Part shown: one piece after another, positions 1 to 7,000 of the stretch
Layout: the number at the start of each line of letters is the position of its first letter
Position numbering within the stretch: the first letter of the stretch is position 1
Assembly (NCBI GenBank): GCA_014860175.1
Contig: JACZKF010000432.1
Coordinates: forward strand, 1-12,986
Length of the DNA stretch: 12,986 nucleotides
Source of the DNA: Desulfuromonadales bacterium
GTDB taxonomy: Bacteria; Desulfobacterota; Desulfuromonadia; Desulfuromonadales; JACZKF01
Reading direction: 5' to 3'
The notes under the pieces: model-generated
The model's database searches: none
Seen by the model: only the letters and a program-made list of their open reading frames with translations
Told to the model about the DNA's origin: nothing
Translations under genes and position numbers: made by a program

Positions 1-2
1 GG

Positions 3-902
3 CAACTGGCCCGGTATGTCGAGCGGGAGCGGATCGAGCTGGTGCAGGCTGTTTTCCCCGACGCCGTCCTTCTGGCAGCGCTGTTGCGGGGGGTGACGCC
101 GGTGCGGCTGATCGGCTCGTTTCGCGACCTGGGGTTCTGGCGCGACCGCGCCAGCAATCTGAAGATGCGCCTGAGCGTGCCGCTGTTCAGCGGTTTCATC
201 GCCAACTCCCGAGCGGTGCGCGAGCATCATGCGCGACTCGAAAGGATCGCCCCGGAGCGGATCGAAGTCATCTACAACGGTCTCGATTTCAGCCGGATCC
301 CCCCTTCGGTTGAGCGGGGCGGTGCCCCGATAGTCGGCATCGTCGGCAACTACAACCGGCCGGTGAAGCGGCTGGACGATTTCGTCGAAGCGGCCCGGCT
401 GCTTCTCGATCGGCGACCTGAGGTCCGCTTCCAGGTGGTCGGTGACGGTGGTCTGATGCCAGAGCTGAAGCGGCGCGCCCAATGCCTCGGCCTCGGCGAC
501 GCCATCGAGTTCACCGGCCGGGTCGATAACCCCCTCGATTTCGTGCGGCGCTTCAGCGTCGGGGTGATCACCTCCGAATCGGAGGGGTTGTGCAATGCCA
601 TTCTCGAATATCTGGCCTGCGCCGTGCCGGTGGTCGCCACCGCCACGGGCGGCAATGACGAACTGGTCACCGAAGGGACGACCGGACACCTGGTGCCAGT
701 GGGGGATGTTCAAGCCTTGGCCGGACGTATCGGCGACCTGCTGGCCGAGCCGGCGCACCGGCTGCAGATGGCGAACCGGGGACAAGCCGAGGTGGTCGAG
801 CGCTTCGGCCTGGACCGGATGGTGCGCCAGCACCACGACTACTACCAGAGAATCTTGCGCCGCCCGGCGCGCCTGAAACTGGCGCGGGCGGAGAAAGGAT
901 AA
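3..902 (+). CDS. Glycosyltransferase family 4, 5' end outside window
   Basis: The reading frame is open from the first bases of the window, so the true start and most of the N-terminal Rossmann domain lie upstream; a GTG at 42 is only an internal valine. The visible part is about 299 codons and ends in TAA. It shows the C-terminal half of a GT-B retaining glycosyltransferase: an 'IYNGLDF' linker, a 'VGIVGNYNRPVKRLDDFVEAA' type donor-domain start, a 'VVGDG' strand, and the family EX7E motif (E at 582-584 and E at 606-608, within EGLCNAILE) followed by a 'VPVVATATGGNDELV' segment. Such enzymes move a sugar from a nucleotide donor to a lipid-linked or growing glycan in the cytoplasm. The next gene starts 4 bases after its stop behind a GAGAAAGGA ribosome site, so it belongs to the same operon. 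Donor and acceptor cannot be read from the sequence. Confidence 0.93.
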   Translation, partial: QLARYVERERIELVQAVFPDAVLLAALLRGVTPVRLIGSFRDLGFWRDRASNLKMRLSVPLFSGFIANSRAVREHHARLERIAPERIEVIYNGLDFSRIPPSVERGGAPIVGIVGNYNRPVKRLDDFVEAARLLLDRRPEVRFQVVGDGGLMPELKRRAQCLGLGDAIEFTGRVDNPLDFVRRFSVGVITSESEGLCNAILEYLACAVPVVATATGGNDELVTEGTTGHLVPVGDVQALAGRIGDLLAEPAHRLQMANRGQAEVVERFGLDRMVRQHHDYYQRILRRPARLKLARAEKG

Positions 903-906
903 ACCG

Positions 907-2274
907 ATGCAGCCTGCCGCCGCCGCCATGCCCGGTACCGGCCCTGAACTGGACCGGCTTGCCAGCAAGCCCCTCGACTTTCCGGCCGCCAGCCGGATCG
1001 GCGTCTTCCTGTTCTGCATTTACGTGGTCATCTGGTATCTGCAGATGGGAAACCGCATCGCTTTTCTCGGGGCGATCCGGTTCGAGTTCATCTTCGCCGT
1101 GATCCTCTCCCTGCTGGCCCTGATCGCCACCAGCAAGGAGCGCCTGGGCTCCCCCCTGTACGGCTATATCCTCCTCCTCTTTCTGGCCATGGCGGTGCAG
1201 TTGCCGTTTTCGCACGCCCCCGGCATCTCCTGGACCATTTTCCTCGACCGGGTGGTGAAATTTGCCTTCATGGGGGCTTTCATTGTCATGTTCGTGCGCA
1301 GCCCCTCGGCCTTGACCCTGTTTCTCGGCGCCTTTCTCCTCGCCTGCATGAAAATGGGGCAGGAGGGGCTTTTCGGCAAGCTCACCGGCAGCATGATGTG
1401 GCAGAACCAGGGGACCATGCGCCTGCACGGCAGCACCGCCCTCTACCGGCATCCGAACTCCTTCTCCGGCATGGCGCTGGGAACGCTCCCTTTCGTTCTC
1501 GCCCTCTGGCCGATCGCCAATCGCACCGTGCGCATCCTGCTGTTCATCCTGTTTGTCCTCTCCCTTAACATCATCATTTTCACCGGGTCGCGCACCGGCT
1601 ATGTCGGTTTCACCATCCTGCTGCTCTACGCCTTCTGGAAAAGCGCGAACAAGATGCGGTATCTGCTAATCGGCGCGGCGGCGGTGCTCCTGGCGCTGCC
1701 GATGGTCCCCCACGAATACTTTGAGCGCTTCGAATCGATCTTCACCCAGCAGGAGAAAGAGGGGCAGTCCGCCGAGACCCGGATTCAGATTCTGAAGGAC
1801 GGAGTGGCCGTGCTCGCGAAGAATCCTTTGGGGGTCGGCTTGGCCGCCTTCCCCCAGGTGCGGATGGAGACTTTCGGCCGATTCCAGGACAGCCATAACC
1901 TGTACCTGCAGGTGGCCCTCGATCTGGGAATCCAGGGGTTGATTATCTTCCTGCTCCTGCTTTACCGGGCGATCCGGCTGCTCAAATCGGTATCCGCCGA
2001 TCTGGGAGGGCAGATTGCCAGGGTCGGCGCACTGGTCGATAATCGATCGCCGCCGAAGAAAGACGAACCGATCCGGCGCCACCTCGACAACTTGCTGCTG
2101 ATGCGGGCGACCGCCGATGCGGTGATGCTGTTTCTGGTGGTGCGGCTGGCGCTCGGGCTGTTCGGCCACGATCTGTACGAAATCTACTGGTGGTTTGCCC
2201 TGGGGTTGATCATCGCTCTGGCCAACATGAACAAGACCGCCTCCCAGCAGACCGCCAGGCTGGTCGGCTCATGA
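907..2274 (+). CDS. O-antigen ligase/polymerase-like membrane protein (Wzy/WaaL family)
   Basis: 455 residues with about ten or more hydrophobic segments, matching the usual length of Wzy-C type polymerases and ligases. Family signatures are visible: 'LYRHPNSFSG' around residues 179-188, 'FTGSRTGY' at 225-232, then a large periplasmic loop with 'TRIQILKDGVAVLAKNPLGVG' near 291-311 and the 'DSHNLYLQ' motif near 328-335 followed by further membrane helices. These proteins act in the inner membrane and either polymerise lipid-linked repeat units or transfer the finished glycan to an acceptor on the periplasmic side. ATG 907 has GAGAAAGGA seven bases upstream, and its stop overlaps the next start. 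The position between two glycosyltransferases supports a role in exopolysaccharide or O-antigen assembly. It could be a polymerase, a lipid A-core ligase or a protein O-glycosylation ligase; sequence alone does not decide. Confidence 0.9.
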   Translation: MQPAAAAMPGTGPELDRLASKPLDFPAASRIGVFLFCIYVVIWYLQMGNRIAFLGAIRFEFIFAVILSLLALIATSKERLGSPLYGYILLLFLAMAVQLPFSHAPGISWTIFLDRVVKFAFMGAFIVMFVRSPSALTLFLGAFLLACMKMGQEGLFGKLTGSMMWQNQGTMRLHGSTALYRHPNSFSGMALGTLPFVLALWPIANRTVRILLFILFVLSLNIIIFTGSRTGYVGFTILLLYAFWKSANKMRYLLIGAAAVLLALPMVPHEYFERFESIFTQQEKEGQSAETRIQILKDGVAVLAKNPLGVGLAAFPQVRMETFGRFQDSHNLYLQVALDLGIQGLIIFLLLLYRAIRLLKSVSADLGGQIARVGALVDNRSPPKKDEPIRRHLDNLLLMRATADAVMLFLVVRLALGLFGHDLYEIYWWFALGLIIALANMNKTASQQTARLVGS

Positions 2275-3278
2275 GCGGCTCGGCGGCAGGCGCGGCCAAA
2301 GTCACGGCGTCCCGCTCCGGGGTGCTATGGGTCGCCTGGGAACGGCATCGGCGCACCCTCGAGCTGTGCCGTTATCTCGGCCTCGAACCGGCCATCTTCA
2401 CCAGTACGCTGCCACGCTGGTGCAAACATCCCTGGTTCATCGGCCGAACCGTTGGCCTGTTGCTGCAGCAGCGCCCCCGAACCGTGATCGTGCAGAATCC
2501 GTCGGTGGTGCTGACCGCCCTGGCCTGTCTGCTGCGGCCGCTCTTGCGTTACCGTCTGGTGGTCGACGCGCACAATGCCGGCGTTCTCCCCGATCACCCG
2601 CTGCTCACCCGTGTCCCTTCTTTCTACCGTTTCCTCCAGCGGCGGGCGGATTTGACCGTGGTCACCAATGACGCCCTGGCGGCAAGAATTCGTGCCAACG
2701 GCGGCTCCCCCCTGCAGCTTCCCGACCGCCTGCCGCAGCCGCCGCGGGTCGACCCGCCAACGCTCAAAGGGGAGCGCAATCTGGTCTTTATCTGCACCTT
2801 TGGCGGCGACGAACCGTACCGGGAGGTCCTGGCGGCGGCCCGGCAGTTCGACCCGGGGATCCATCTTTACGTCACCGGTAATTTCCACAAACTTCCCCCC
2901 TCCGAACGGGAGGCCATTCCACCGCAGGTTACGTTGACCGGTTATCTCCCCGAGCAACAGTATTGGGAGCTGCTCGCGGCCGCCGACCTGGTGCTGGATT
3001 TCACCTACCGGGACGACTGCCTGGTCTGCGGCGCCTACGAGGCGGTGGCGGTGGGGACCCCCTTGCTGCTCTCCGATACCCGGGCTCTGCGCACCTATTT
3101 TTGCCAAGGGGCCATTTTTACCGACCACCGGCCGCAGTCGATCGTTCAAAACACCCGGCTCGCTCTCGACCGCCTGCCCCAGTTGCGGCGGCAGGTCGCC
3201 CTCCTGAAGGAGGAGTTGGCCCTGACCTGGGAGCTGGAGGGGATGAAACTGCGCACCTTTGTTGAGGAGAACCGATGA
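2271..3278 (+). CDS. GT-B type glycosyltransferase
   Basis: 335 residues from the ATG at 2271, which overlaps the TGA of the preceding gene (ATGA) and so suggests translational coupling. The frame is also open further upstream, but that part lies inside the polymerase gene. The N-terminal half looks like a Rossmann acceptor domain ('VVDAHNAGVL' at about 98-107, 'DLTVVTNDALA' at 127-137). The C-terminal half looks like a GT4-like donor domain ('LVFICTFGGDEPYREVL', 'LYVTGNF', 'VTLTGYLPEQQYWELLAAADLVLDF'). At the position of the catalytic EX7E motif the sequence has D249 ... E257, so the first glutamate is replaced by aspartate. It probably adds a sugar to a lipid-linked oligosaccharide on the cytoplasmic face. 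Its stop overlaps the next start, again as ATGA, behind a GAGGAGAA ribosome site. Substrate unknown. Confidence 0.87.
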   Translation: MSGSAAGAAKVTASRSGVLWVAWERHRRTLELCRYLGLEPAIFTSTLPRWCKHPWFIGRTVGLLLQQRPRTVIVQNPSVVLTALACLLRPLLRYRLVVDAHNAGVLPDHPLLTRVPSFYRFLQRRADLTVVTNDALAARIRANGGSPLQLPDRLPQPPRVDPPTLKGERNLVFICTFGGDEPYREVLAAARQFDPGIHLYVTGNFHKLPPSEREAIPPQVTLTGYLPEQQYWELLAAADLVLDFTYRDDCLVCGAYEAVAVGTPLLLSDTRALRTYFCQGAIFTDHRPQSIVQNTRLALDRLPQLRRQVALLKEELALTWELEGMKLRTFVEENR

Positions 3279-4345
3279 AACGCTCCTGCCGGCTGCTGTT
3301 ATCCCTCTGCTTTTTTCTAACCGGCTGCGCGACGGCCCAGGCGGGGCCGAAAATCATCGGCCTGGCCGGCGATCTCTCGGCCGGAGGATCGGTAATGGTT
3401 CTGGGTCAGGGTTTTGGCGGTCACAGTTTGCGCACCGAATGGCTCGGCGGACCCGACGGGCCGATCGAGACGACTTCGACCGGCTCGTTCTTTGAGCGCG
3501 ACGGGTGGTCGGTGGTCCCTTTCCCGGATAAGTTTCGGCCGGTCATCTCACGGGAAAACGCCTACAGCGGGAAGCAGGCGATCCTCTTCGACAGCGTTCG
3601 CACCGGCGATGGCCGGACAGGTCTTGCCTACGATTCGGGGGGGGCGGTGACCTTCGGCTATGCGAGCTGGATGGCCTACATCGACACCGGTGGTGCCGAG
3701 GGCCAATGGAAGATGTTTCGCCTCAACTGGGAATGCAACGTGAAGGATACCTGGCCGGAGCTGGTCATGTTCAACTGGTTCGGCCAGGTCGATACTTTGA
3801 ACGTGCGCCGGGAGAAGGAAGATCGGGCGCTGCGCTTTTACCCTTCGGGATACCCGGAGGCAGGGGAGTGGGTCCGTCTGGAGCTTTTGCTGCAGCCTTC
3901 CAGCGCCCCCGGAAAAGCCGATGGGTCGGTCGAGCTGTGGGTCCATCGCCCTGGCAAGGAGATCCGCCAGCTCCTCAGCCGCCGGGGGATCGAGACCTAT
4001 CTGCCGGGGGAAGAGCGGCGATGGCGCTATTTTGTGTTTCAGAATTATCTGGGGAACGGCCTGGCCGGCCACGGTCGGGTCTGGATCGACGATCTCCTGA
4101 TCCAGGATACGCCGGCCCGGGTGGAAATCGGCAATGCTCCCCGCTGGTCACAGTGCCGCCAGCGGGAGGTCCAGTCGCCGCGCAGCTGGCAGGATGAGCG
4201 GATCGTCTTTTCCTTTAACCCGGGACGGCTGGCTGGAGACGAACCCCTCTACCTCTATGTTGTCGATGGCCAGGGGCGGGTGAATGAACACGGCTTTGCC
4301 ATCGGGCACCGGCGGGTCCTCGCGGAGCTGGACCCACTGAAGTGA
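3275..4345 (+). CDS. Lipoprotein with TIG-like and jelly-roll domains (paralogue 1 of 3)
   Basis: 356 residues. The N-terminus has a lipoprotein signal with lipobox L-T-G-C, lipidated cysteine at 18 and alanine at +2, which predicts outer-membrane sorting. Residues about 25-68 resemble an IPT/TIG-type Ig fold ('VMVLGQGFGGH', 'EWLGG'). Residues about 90-275 look like a concanavalin A-like beta sandwich, with aromatic-rich blocks 'YASWMAYIDTGG' (129-140), 'GQWKMFRLNWE' (143-153), 'FNWFG' (166-170), 'GEWVRLELLLQPS' (197-209) and 'VWIDDLLIQ' (269-277). A C-terminal module holds 'WSQCRQREVQ' (291-300) and 'LYLYVVD' (325-331). The fold resembles carbohydrate-binding modules and polysaccharide lyases, but no catalytic residues can be assigned. 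It overlaps the upstream glycosyltransferase by ATGA and is the last gene of the polysaccharide operon. Two close paralogues are at 4400-5620 and 7001-8062. A role in binding the polysaccharide is inferred from context. Confidence 0.88.
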   Translation: MKRSCRLLLSLCFFLTGCATAQAGPKIIGLAGDLSAGGSVMVLGQGFGGHSLRTEWLGGPDGPIETTSTGSFFERDGWSVVPFPDKFRPVISRENAYSGKQAILFDSVRTGDGRTGLAYDSGGAVTFGYASWMAYIDTGGAEGQWKMFRLNWECNVKDTWPELVMFNWFGQVDTLNVRREKEDRALRFYPSGYPEAGEWVRLELLLQPSSAPGKADGSVELWVHRPGKEIRQLLSRRGIETYLPGEERRWRYFVFQNYLGNGLAGHGRVWIDDLLIQDTPARVEIGNAPRWSQCRQREVQSPRSWQDERIVFSFNPGRLAGDEPLYLYVVDGQGRVNEHGFAIGHRRVLAELDPLK

Positions 4346-4375
4346 AAGGGGGAGCCTGTATCGGGCTCCCCCTTT
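4345..4375. terminator. Bidirectional terminator between convergent genes
   Basis: A perfect 12-base stem, AAAGGGGGAGCC (4345-4356) pairing with GGCTCCCCCTTT (4364-4375), with a 7-base loop. It starts on the last base of the + strand lipoprotein stop codon and lies 25 bases beyond the stop of the convergent - strand gene. The A/T ends of the stem can serve as short U-tracts in both directions, so it probably ends both transcripts. Confidence 0.82.
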
Positions 4376-4399
4376 GATATCAAGCCTGCAATGCGGGCC

Positions 4400-5620
4400 T
4401 TACTTCATGGCGAGTTTCAGGTTCTTCGGCGCGAGCGGTTTTTTAGTCACCGGCTCGGCTGGAGCCGGCGGCTCGGTCGGGGCCGGGGCCGGGGCCGGAG
4501 CCGGAGCCGGAGCGGGCTCGGTCGGAGCGGGAGCCGGAGCCGGAGCGGTCGGAGCGGGAGCGGGAGCCGGCTCGGTCGGAGCCGTAACCGCACCACTGGT
4601 GCCGAGCACCACCGGAGTTCCCTGCTCGTTGACGCTGCCGTTGGCATCGACCACATACAGATAGACTTTCTGCCCGGCCTTGAAAGCCCCCTGGTTCAGG
4701 GCAAAGGTAATGAAGCCGTCGTTCCAGGCAGTCGGGTACTGGACCTCCCTCTGGGTACAGGCCGACCAGGTTGCGGCGTTGCCGAGTTCCAGACGGGCCT
4801 TGGTATTTTGGACATAGACGTCATCCATCCAGACCCGGCTGCTCCCCCCCGGACCATTCCCCTGATAGTTCTGGAAGATGTAGTGACGCCAGCGGTTGGT
4901 CTCGCCCGAACCGTAGGTCATGGCGTTGGTGACATTGAGGACGCGCTGGATCGATTTGCCGGGGCGATGCACCCAGATTTCGACATTCCCGTCGCTGCGA
5001 CCGGCGGCCGATGACGGCTTCAGGAACATTTCCATCCGCACCCACTCCCCGCTTTCCGGATAGCCGCTCGGGTAGTAACGATCCCGATCGGCGACCGTCC
5101 GGCGCAGCAGCACCTGATCCGGTCCCCCGAACCAGTTGAAGACCGTCATCTCCGGCCCGGTATCGACCACATTGCGCTCCCAGTTGATGCGGAACATCTT
5201 CCACTGGCCGGTGGCCCCGCCGGTCTCGATGCGCGCCATCCAGCTGGCGTAGCCGTTAGTGAGCGCCGCCCCGGGATCATAGGCCACCCCGATCCGCCCA
5301 TCGCCAAACCGCACGCTGTCGAAAATGATCGATTTGGAGCCGCTGTAGGCGCGGGTGGTGTCGTAGGTCGGGAAGAAATTCTCGGTCGGCAGGATCGACC
5401 AGCCGGACTTGGCAAATTTCGCTCCTGCATTGGCCGACTCGATATGCCCGCTGCGGCCGCCGAGCCATTCGATTTTCATCGGATGGCTGCCGAAACCGGA
5501 GCCGGAAACGGAAACCGAACTGTCATCACTAAACTGACCACCAACACTGTTGACCTTGGGAGCCGCCTGGGCGGTGCTCCACAGCAGCAGGAAACAAAGA
5601 CACAATCCAAGTTTTTTCAT
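4400..5620 (-). CDS. Secreted TIG/jelly-roll protein with Pro-Ala tail (paralogue 2 of 3)
   Basis: 406 residues. It begins with a normal Sec signal peptide ('MKKLGLCLCFLLLWSTAQA', probable cleavage after AQA near residue 19) rather than a lipobox. The body aligns along its length with the genes at 3275-4345 and 7001-8062, sharing 'GSGFG', 'EWLGG', 'AYSG', 'FDSVRFGDGR', 'GQWKMFRINWE', 'FNWFGG', 'VWMDDVYVQ', 'WSACTQREVQ' and 'VYLYVVD'. Residues 346-390 form a Pro-Ala-rich linker of (AP)n units with TEP interruptions, followed by a short basic end, 'KPLAPKNLKLAMK'. Such linkers usually hold a domain away from a surface or cross a wall or matrix. The ribosome site AAGGAG lies 10 bases before the ATG. 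Its start is 47 bases downstream of the FN3 gene stop, so the two are probably cotranscribed. Function not established; glycan binding is the best guess. Confidence 0.88.
   Translation of the reverse strand: MKKLGLCLCFLLLWSTAQAAPKVNSVGGQFSDDSSVSVSGSGFGSHPMKIEWLGGRSGHIESANAGAKFAKSGWSILPTENFFPTYDTTRAYSGSKSIIFDSVRFGDGRIGVAYDPGAALTNGYASWMARIETGGATGQWKMFRINWERNVVDTGPEMTVFNWFGGPDQVLLRRTVADRDRYYPSGYPESGEWVRMEMFLKPSSAAGRSDGNVEIWVHRPGKSIQRVLNVTNAMTYGSGETNRWRHYIFQNYQGNGPGGSSRVWMDDVYVQNTKARLELGNAATWSACTQREVQYPTAWNDGFITFALNQGAFKAGQKVYLYVVDANGSVNEQGTPVVLGTSGAVTAPTEPAPAPAPTAPAPAPAPTEPAPAPAPAPAPAPTEPPAPAEPVTKKPLAPKNLKLAMK
4451..4585. repeat. GC-rich hexamer-like repeat encoding the Pro-Ala linker
   Basis: About 135 bases built from imperfect GGAGCC/GGAGCG/GGGGCC units on the + strand, with GTCGG interruptions about every 20-40 bases. 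They are read on the - strand as alternating Ala and Pro codons with Thr-Glu-Pro spacers. Near-identical short units make slippage and length change between strains likely. Confidence 0.85.
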
Positions 5621-5667
5621 TTAGGTGAATCTCCTTCTGAAATGTATGGGAAGGGCCCGGCTGGGCC

Positions 5668-6498
5668 TCAGAGTTGGCCGGTGGTGAAGCTGCCGACGGC
5701 GCTTTCGCGCTCATTTCCCTGGGCGTCAATGGCCACGATTTTCCAGAAATATTGCGTGCCGGGCTGCAGCTCCTCGGCGGTGTAACTGCTCTGGGCAAGA
5801 CCAGAGACCACCGTGGTCCCGTTCGCCGGCGGATTGTCCACCGGCGCGACGGCCGGAGCCGAGTCACTGCCGCCGCCACCGCCGCCGCAACCGGCGACCA
5901 GCACGGCGAAGGTCAGGCACAGGGTCATGGCCGCGAGTTGCTTGCGGCGACCGACCAGAGAAGTGCCGAGCAAGCCGAGAAGGGCGGCGCCAGCAAACAG
6001 GGTCTGAGCCTGGGAGGTCTGCTGAGCCAGGGTGCCGACCGGCAGATTGGCGTCAGTCCCCAGGTAAAGGGTGTAGGCCACGTCGGTGCCGGCAGGTGCC
6101 TGACTCCAGGAGAAGGTCACTTCAGTAGGGGAGACGGTGTCGTTGACCGCCGGGGAGAAAAGTTCGGGCATCCAGTCGCTGGCGACGATATTGGAAAAAG
6201 TGCTTTCGAGCCCGTCGGCATTGTAGGCGGTGACGGCGAAGAAATAGATTTCGCTGTCTTTGAGTCCGGTGAGAGTGACGTTCAGCTGGTCGCCGACATC
6301 AATGGGGGAGACACCTTCGGCGGCATCATTGCCATTAAGGGGGAGAGAAGAAGATCCATTATTGTAGTAAATTTTATATCCGACCACGTCTCCTTCGGGA
6401 TTCGCTTCCCAAGACAAAGTCAGATCTTTTGCAAAACCGGTTCCAGTGAATAAAAAGATTGAAAATACTAAAACAGCCAAACTTAGAAAATTTTTCAT
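5668..6498 (-). CDS. Secreted fibronectin type III protein with internal hydrophobic/lipobox insert
   Basis: 276 residues. A Sec signal peptide covers residues 1-23 (cleavage near GFA-KD). A first FN3 domain runs from about 25 to 107 ('LTLSWEANPEGDVVGYKIYY', 'YFFAVTAYNADGLES'). A second FN3-like domain begins near 112 ('VTFSWSQAPAGTDVAYTLYLGTD') and ends at 274 ('TQYFWKIVAIDAQGN', 'FTTG'). It is interrupted at about 166-221 by hydrophobic segment 167-183, the basic cluster RRK (184-186), hydrophobic segment 188-203, lipobox V-A-G-C with cysteine 204, and six glycines. The first 50 or so codons are AT-rich, unlike the rest. A weak ribosome site (AAGGTAGG) precedes the ATG, and a small GGCCC/GGGCC hairpin (5654-5667) follows the stop. 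It probably heads a two-gene unit with the gene at 4400-5620. Its job is unknown; FN3 domains usually mediate surface adhesion or glycan contact. Confidence 0.85.
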   Translation of the reverse strand: MKNFLSLAVLVFSIFLFTGTGFAKDLTLSWEANPEGDVVGYKIYYNNGSSSLPLNGNDAAEGVSPIDVGDQLNVTLTGLKDSEIYFFAVTAYNADGLESTFSNIVASDWMPELFSPAVNDTVSPTEVTFSWSQAPAGTDVAYTLYLGTDANLPVGTLAQQTSQAQTLFAGAALLGLLGTSLVGRRKQLAAMTLCLTFAVLVAGCGGGGGGSDSAPAVAPVDNPPANGTTVVSGLAQSSYTAEELQPGTQYFWKIVAIDAQGNERESAVGSFTTGQL

Positions 6499-6666
6499 TT
6501 GTCCTACCTTTGAGTAAATAATTTATTCATTTATACGCGAACTATTTTTCTGACTAAAAAAATTTACTTTAAGTTTATGGCTAGAATCACCTCCCTTAGA
6601 GTCTTGTTTTTTTTCGAATTCGAAGCAAATACCTAGCAACTACCGTACCAAGATGGTAATTGCCTG

Positions 6667-6689
6667 ATTTTATTATCAGTGAATAAAAT
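6667..6689. repeat. 8-base perfect inverted repeat
   Basis: ATTTTATT (6667-6674) and AATAAAAT (6682-6689) are perfect inverted copies separated by 7 bases. It lies inside the predicted leader of the FN3 gene and could be an operator or an RNA hairpin. No T-run suggests termination on the - strand. Confidence 0.5.
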
Positions 6690-6824
6690 TTTGGAATAGT
6701 GCGTTGCAAAATTTAGACAGTGATGAAGCAAAACGTCCATAGTCTGGAACCAGAGGCGTGAATTGCAGAAGGGGCAAATTAGAAATAAAATAGGTAAAAA
6801 GCCAACTAGAGCAGGTCGAGTAAG

Positions 6825-6840
6825 AGCAAGGCGTATGCCA
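6825..6840 (-). promoter_or_regulatory. Sigma-54 (RpoN) promoter of the FN3 gene
   Basis: On the - strand the sequence reads TGGCATACGCCTTGCT. Against the sigma-54 consensus TGGCAC-R-N4-TTGC-W there is a single mismatch (C to T), and the invariant GG and GC are exactly 10 bases apart. Transcription would start near 6814, about 315 bases before the FN3 start codon. RpoN control of secreted surface proteins is known in other bacteria (PrsK/PrsR systems), but the activator here is not in the window. Confidence 0.62.
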
Positions 6841-6944
6841 TAGGCACAAATAGTTGAAATCAGGATAAGAAATCGGTTTTCCCAAACAGCACGAAGTGTT
6901 ATCGCCGAGGGTGGTGTCAAAATTTGTTTCGGCTTTCCGGCTCA

Positions 6945-6976
6945 TAAAAAGAGGCCTCTGCCGGAACAGAGGCCTC
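6945..6976 (-). terminator. Rho-independent terminator after the 7001-8062 gene
   Basis: On the - strand, a perfect 10-base stem GAGGCCTCTG / CAGAGGCCTC (6951-6960 with 6967-6976, 6-base loop) is followed by TTTTTA. It lies 24 bases past the stop codon and separates this gene from the FN3 gene, which therefore needs its own promoter. Confidence 0.88.
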
Positions 6977-7000
6977 GAAAAGAGGGGTAGGTGGGGTGGG

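Larger units (their letters stand above)
6499..6944. other. AT-rich intergenic region / long predicted 5' leader
   Basis: About 445 bases between the FN3 gene and the terminator of the neighbouring gene, clearly richer in A+T than the surroundings. Frames open here on the - strand have no ribosome site and no recognisable protein. The region holds a sigma-54-like promoter (6825-6840), an 8-base inverted repeat (6667-6689), a 12-base palindrome TTCGAATTCGAA (6613-6624), a TACC/GGTA repeat (6646-6658), and on the - strand a very strong Shine-Dalgarno-like word (6586-6597) that does not precede a start codon. If the promoter is real, the FN3 mRNA has a leader of roughly 315 bases. Confidence 0.6.

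Noticed and set aside
2190..2270. Upstream extension of the second glycosyltransferase
   Set aside because: It lies inside the polymerase gene; the ATGA-overlapping ATG at 2271 is the natural coupled start.
6504..6530. 8-codon upstream frame M-N-K-L-F-T-Q-R just before the FN3 gene
   Set aside because: No ribosome site of its own, no runs of regulatory codons; too short to support.
6633..6920. - strand open frame of about 95 codons in the AT-rich gap, hydrophobic and cysteine-containing
   Set aside because: No ribosome site, odd composition, overlaps the sigma-54 element, and no recognisable domain; treated as chance.
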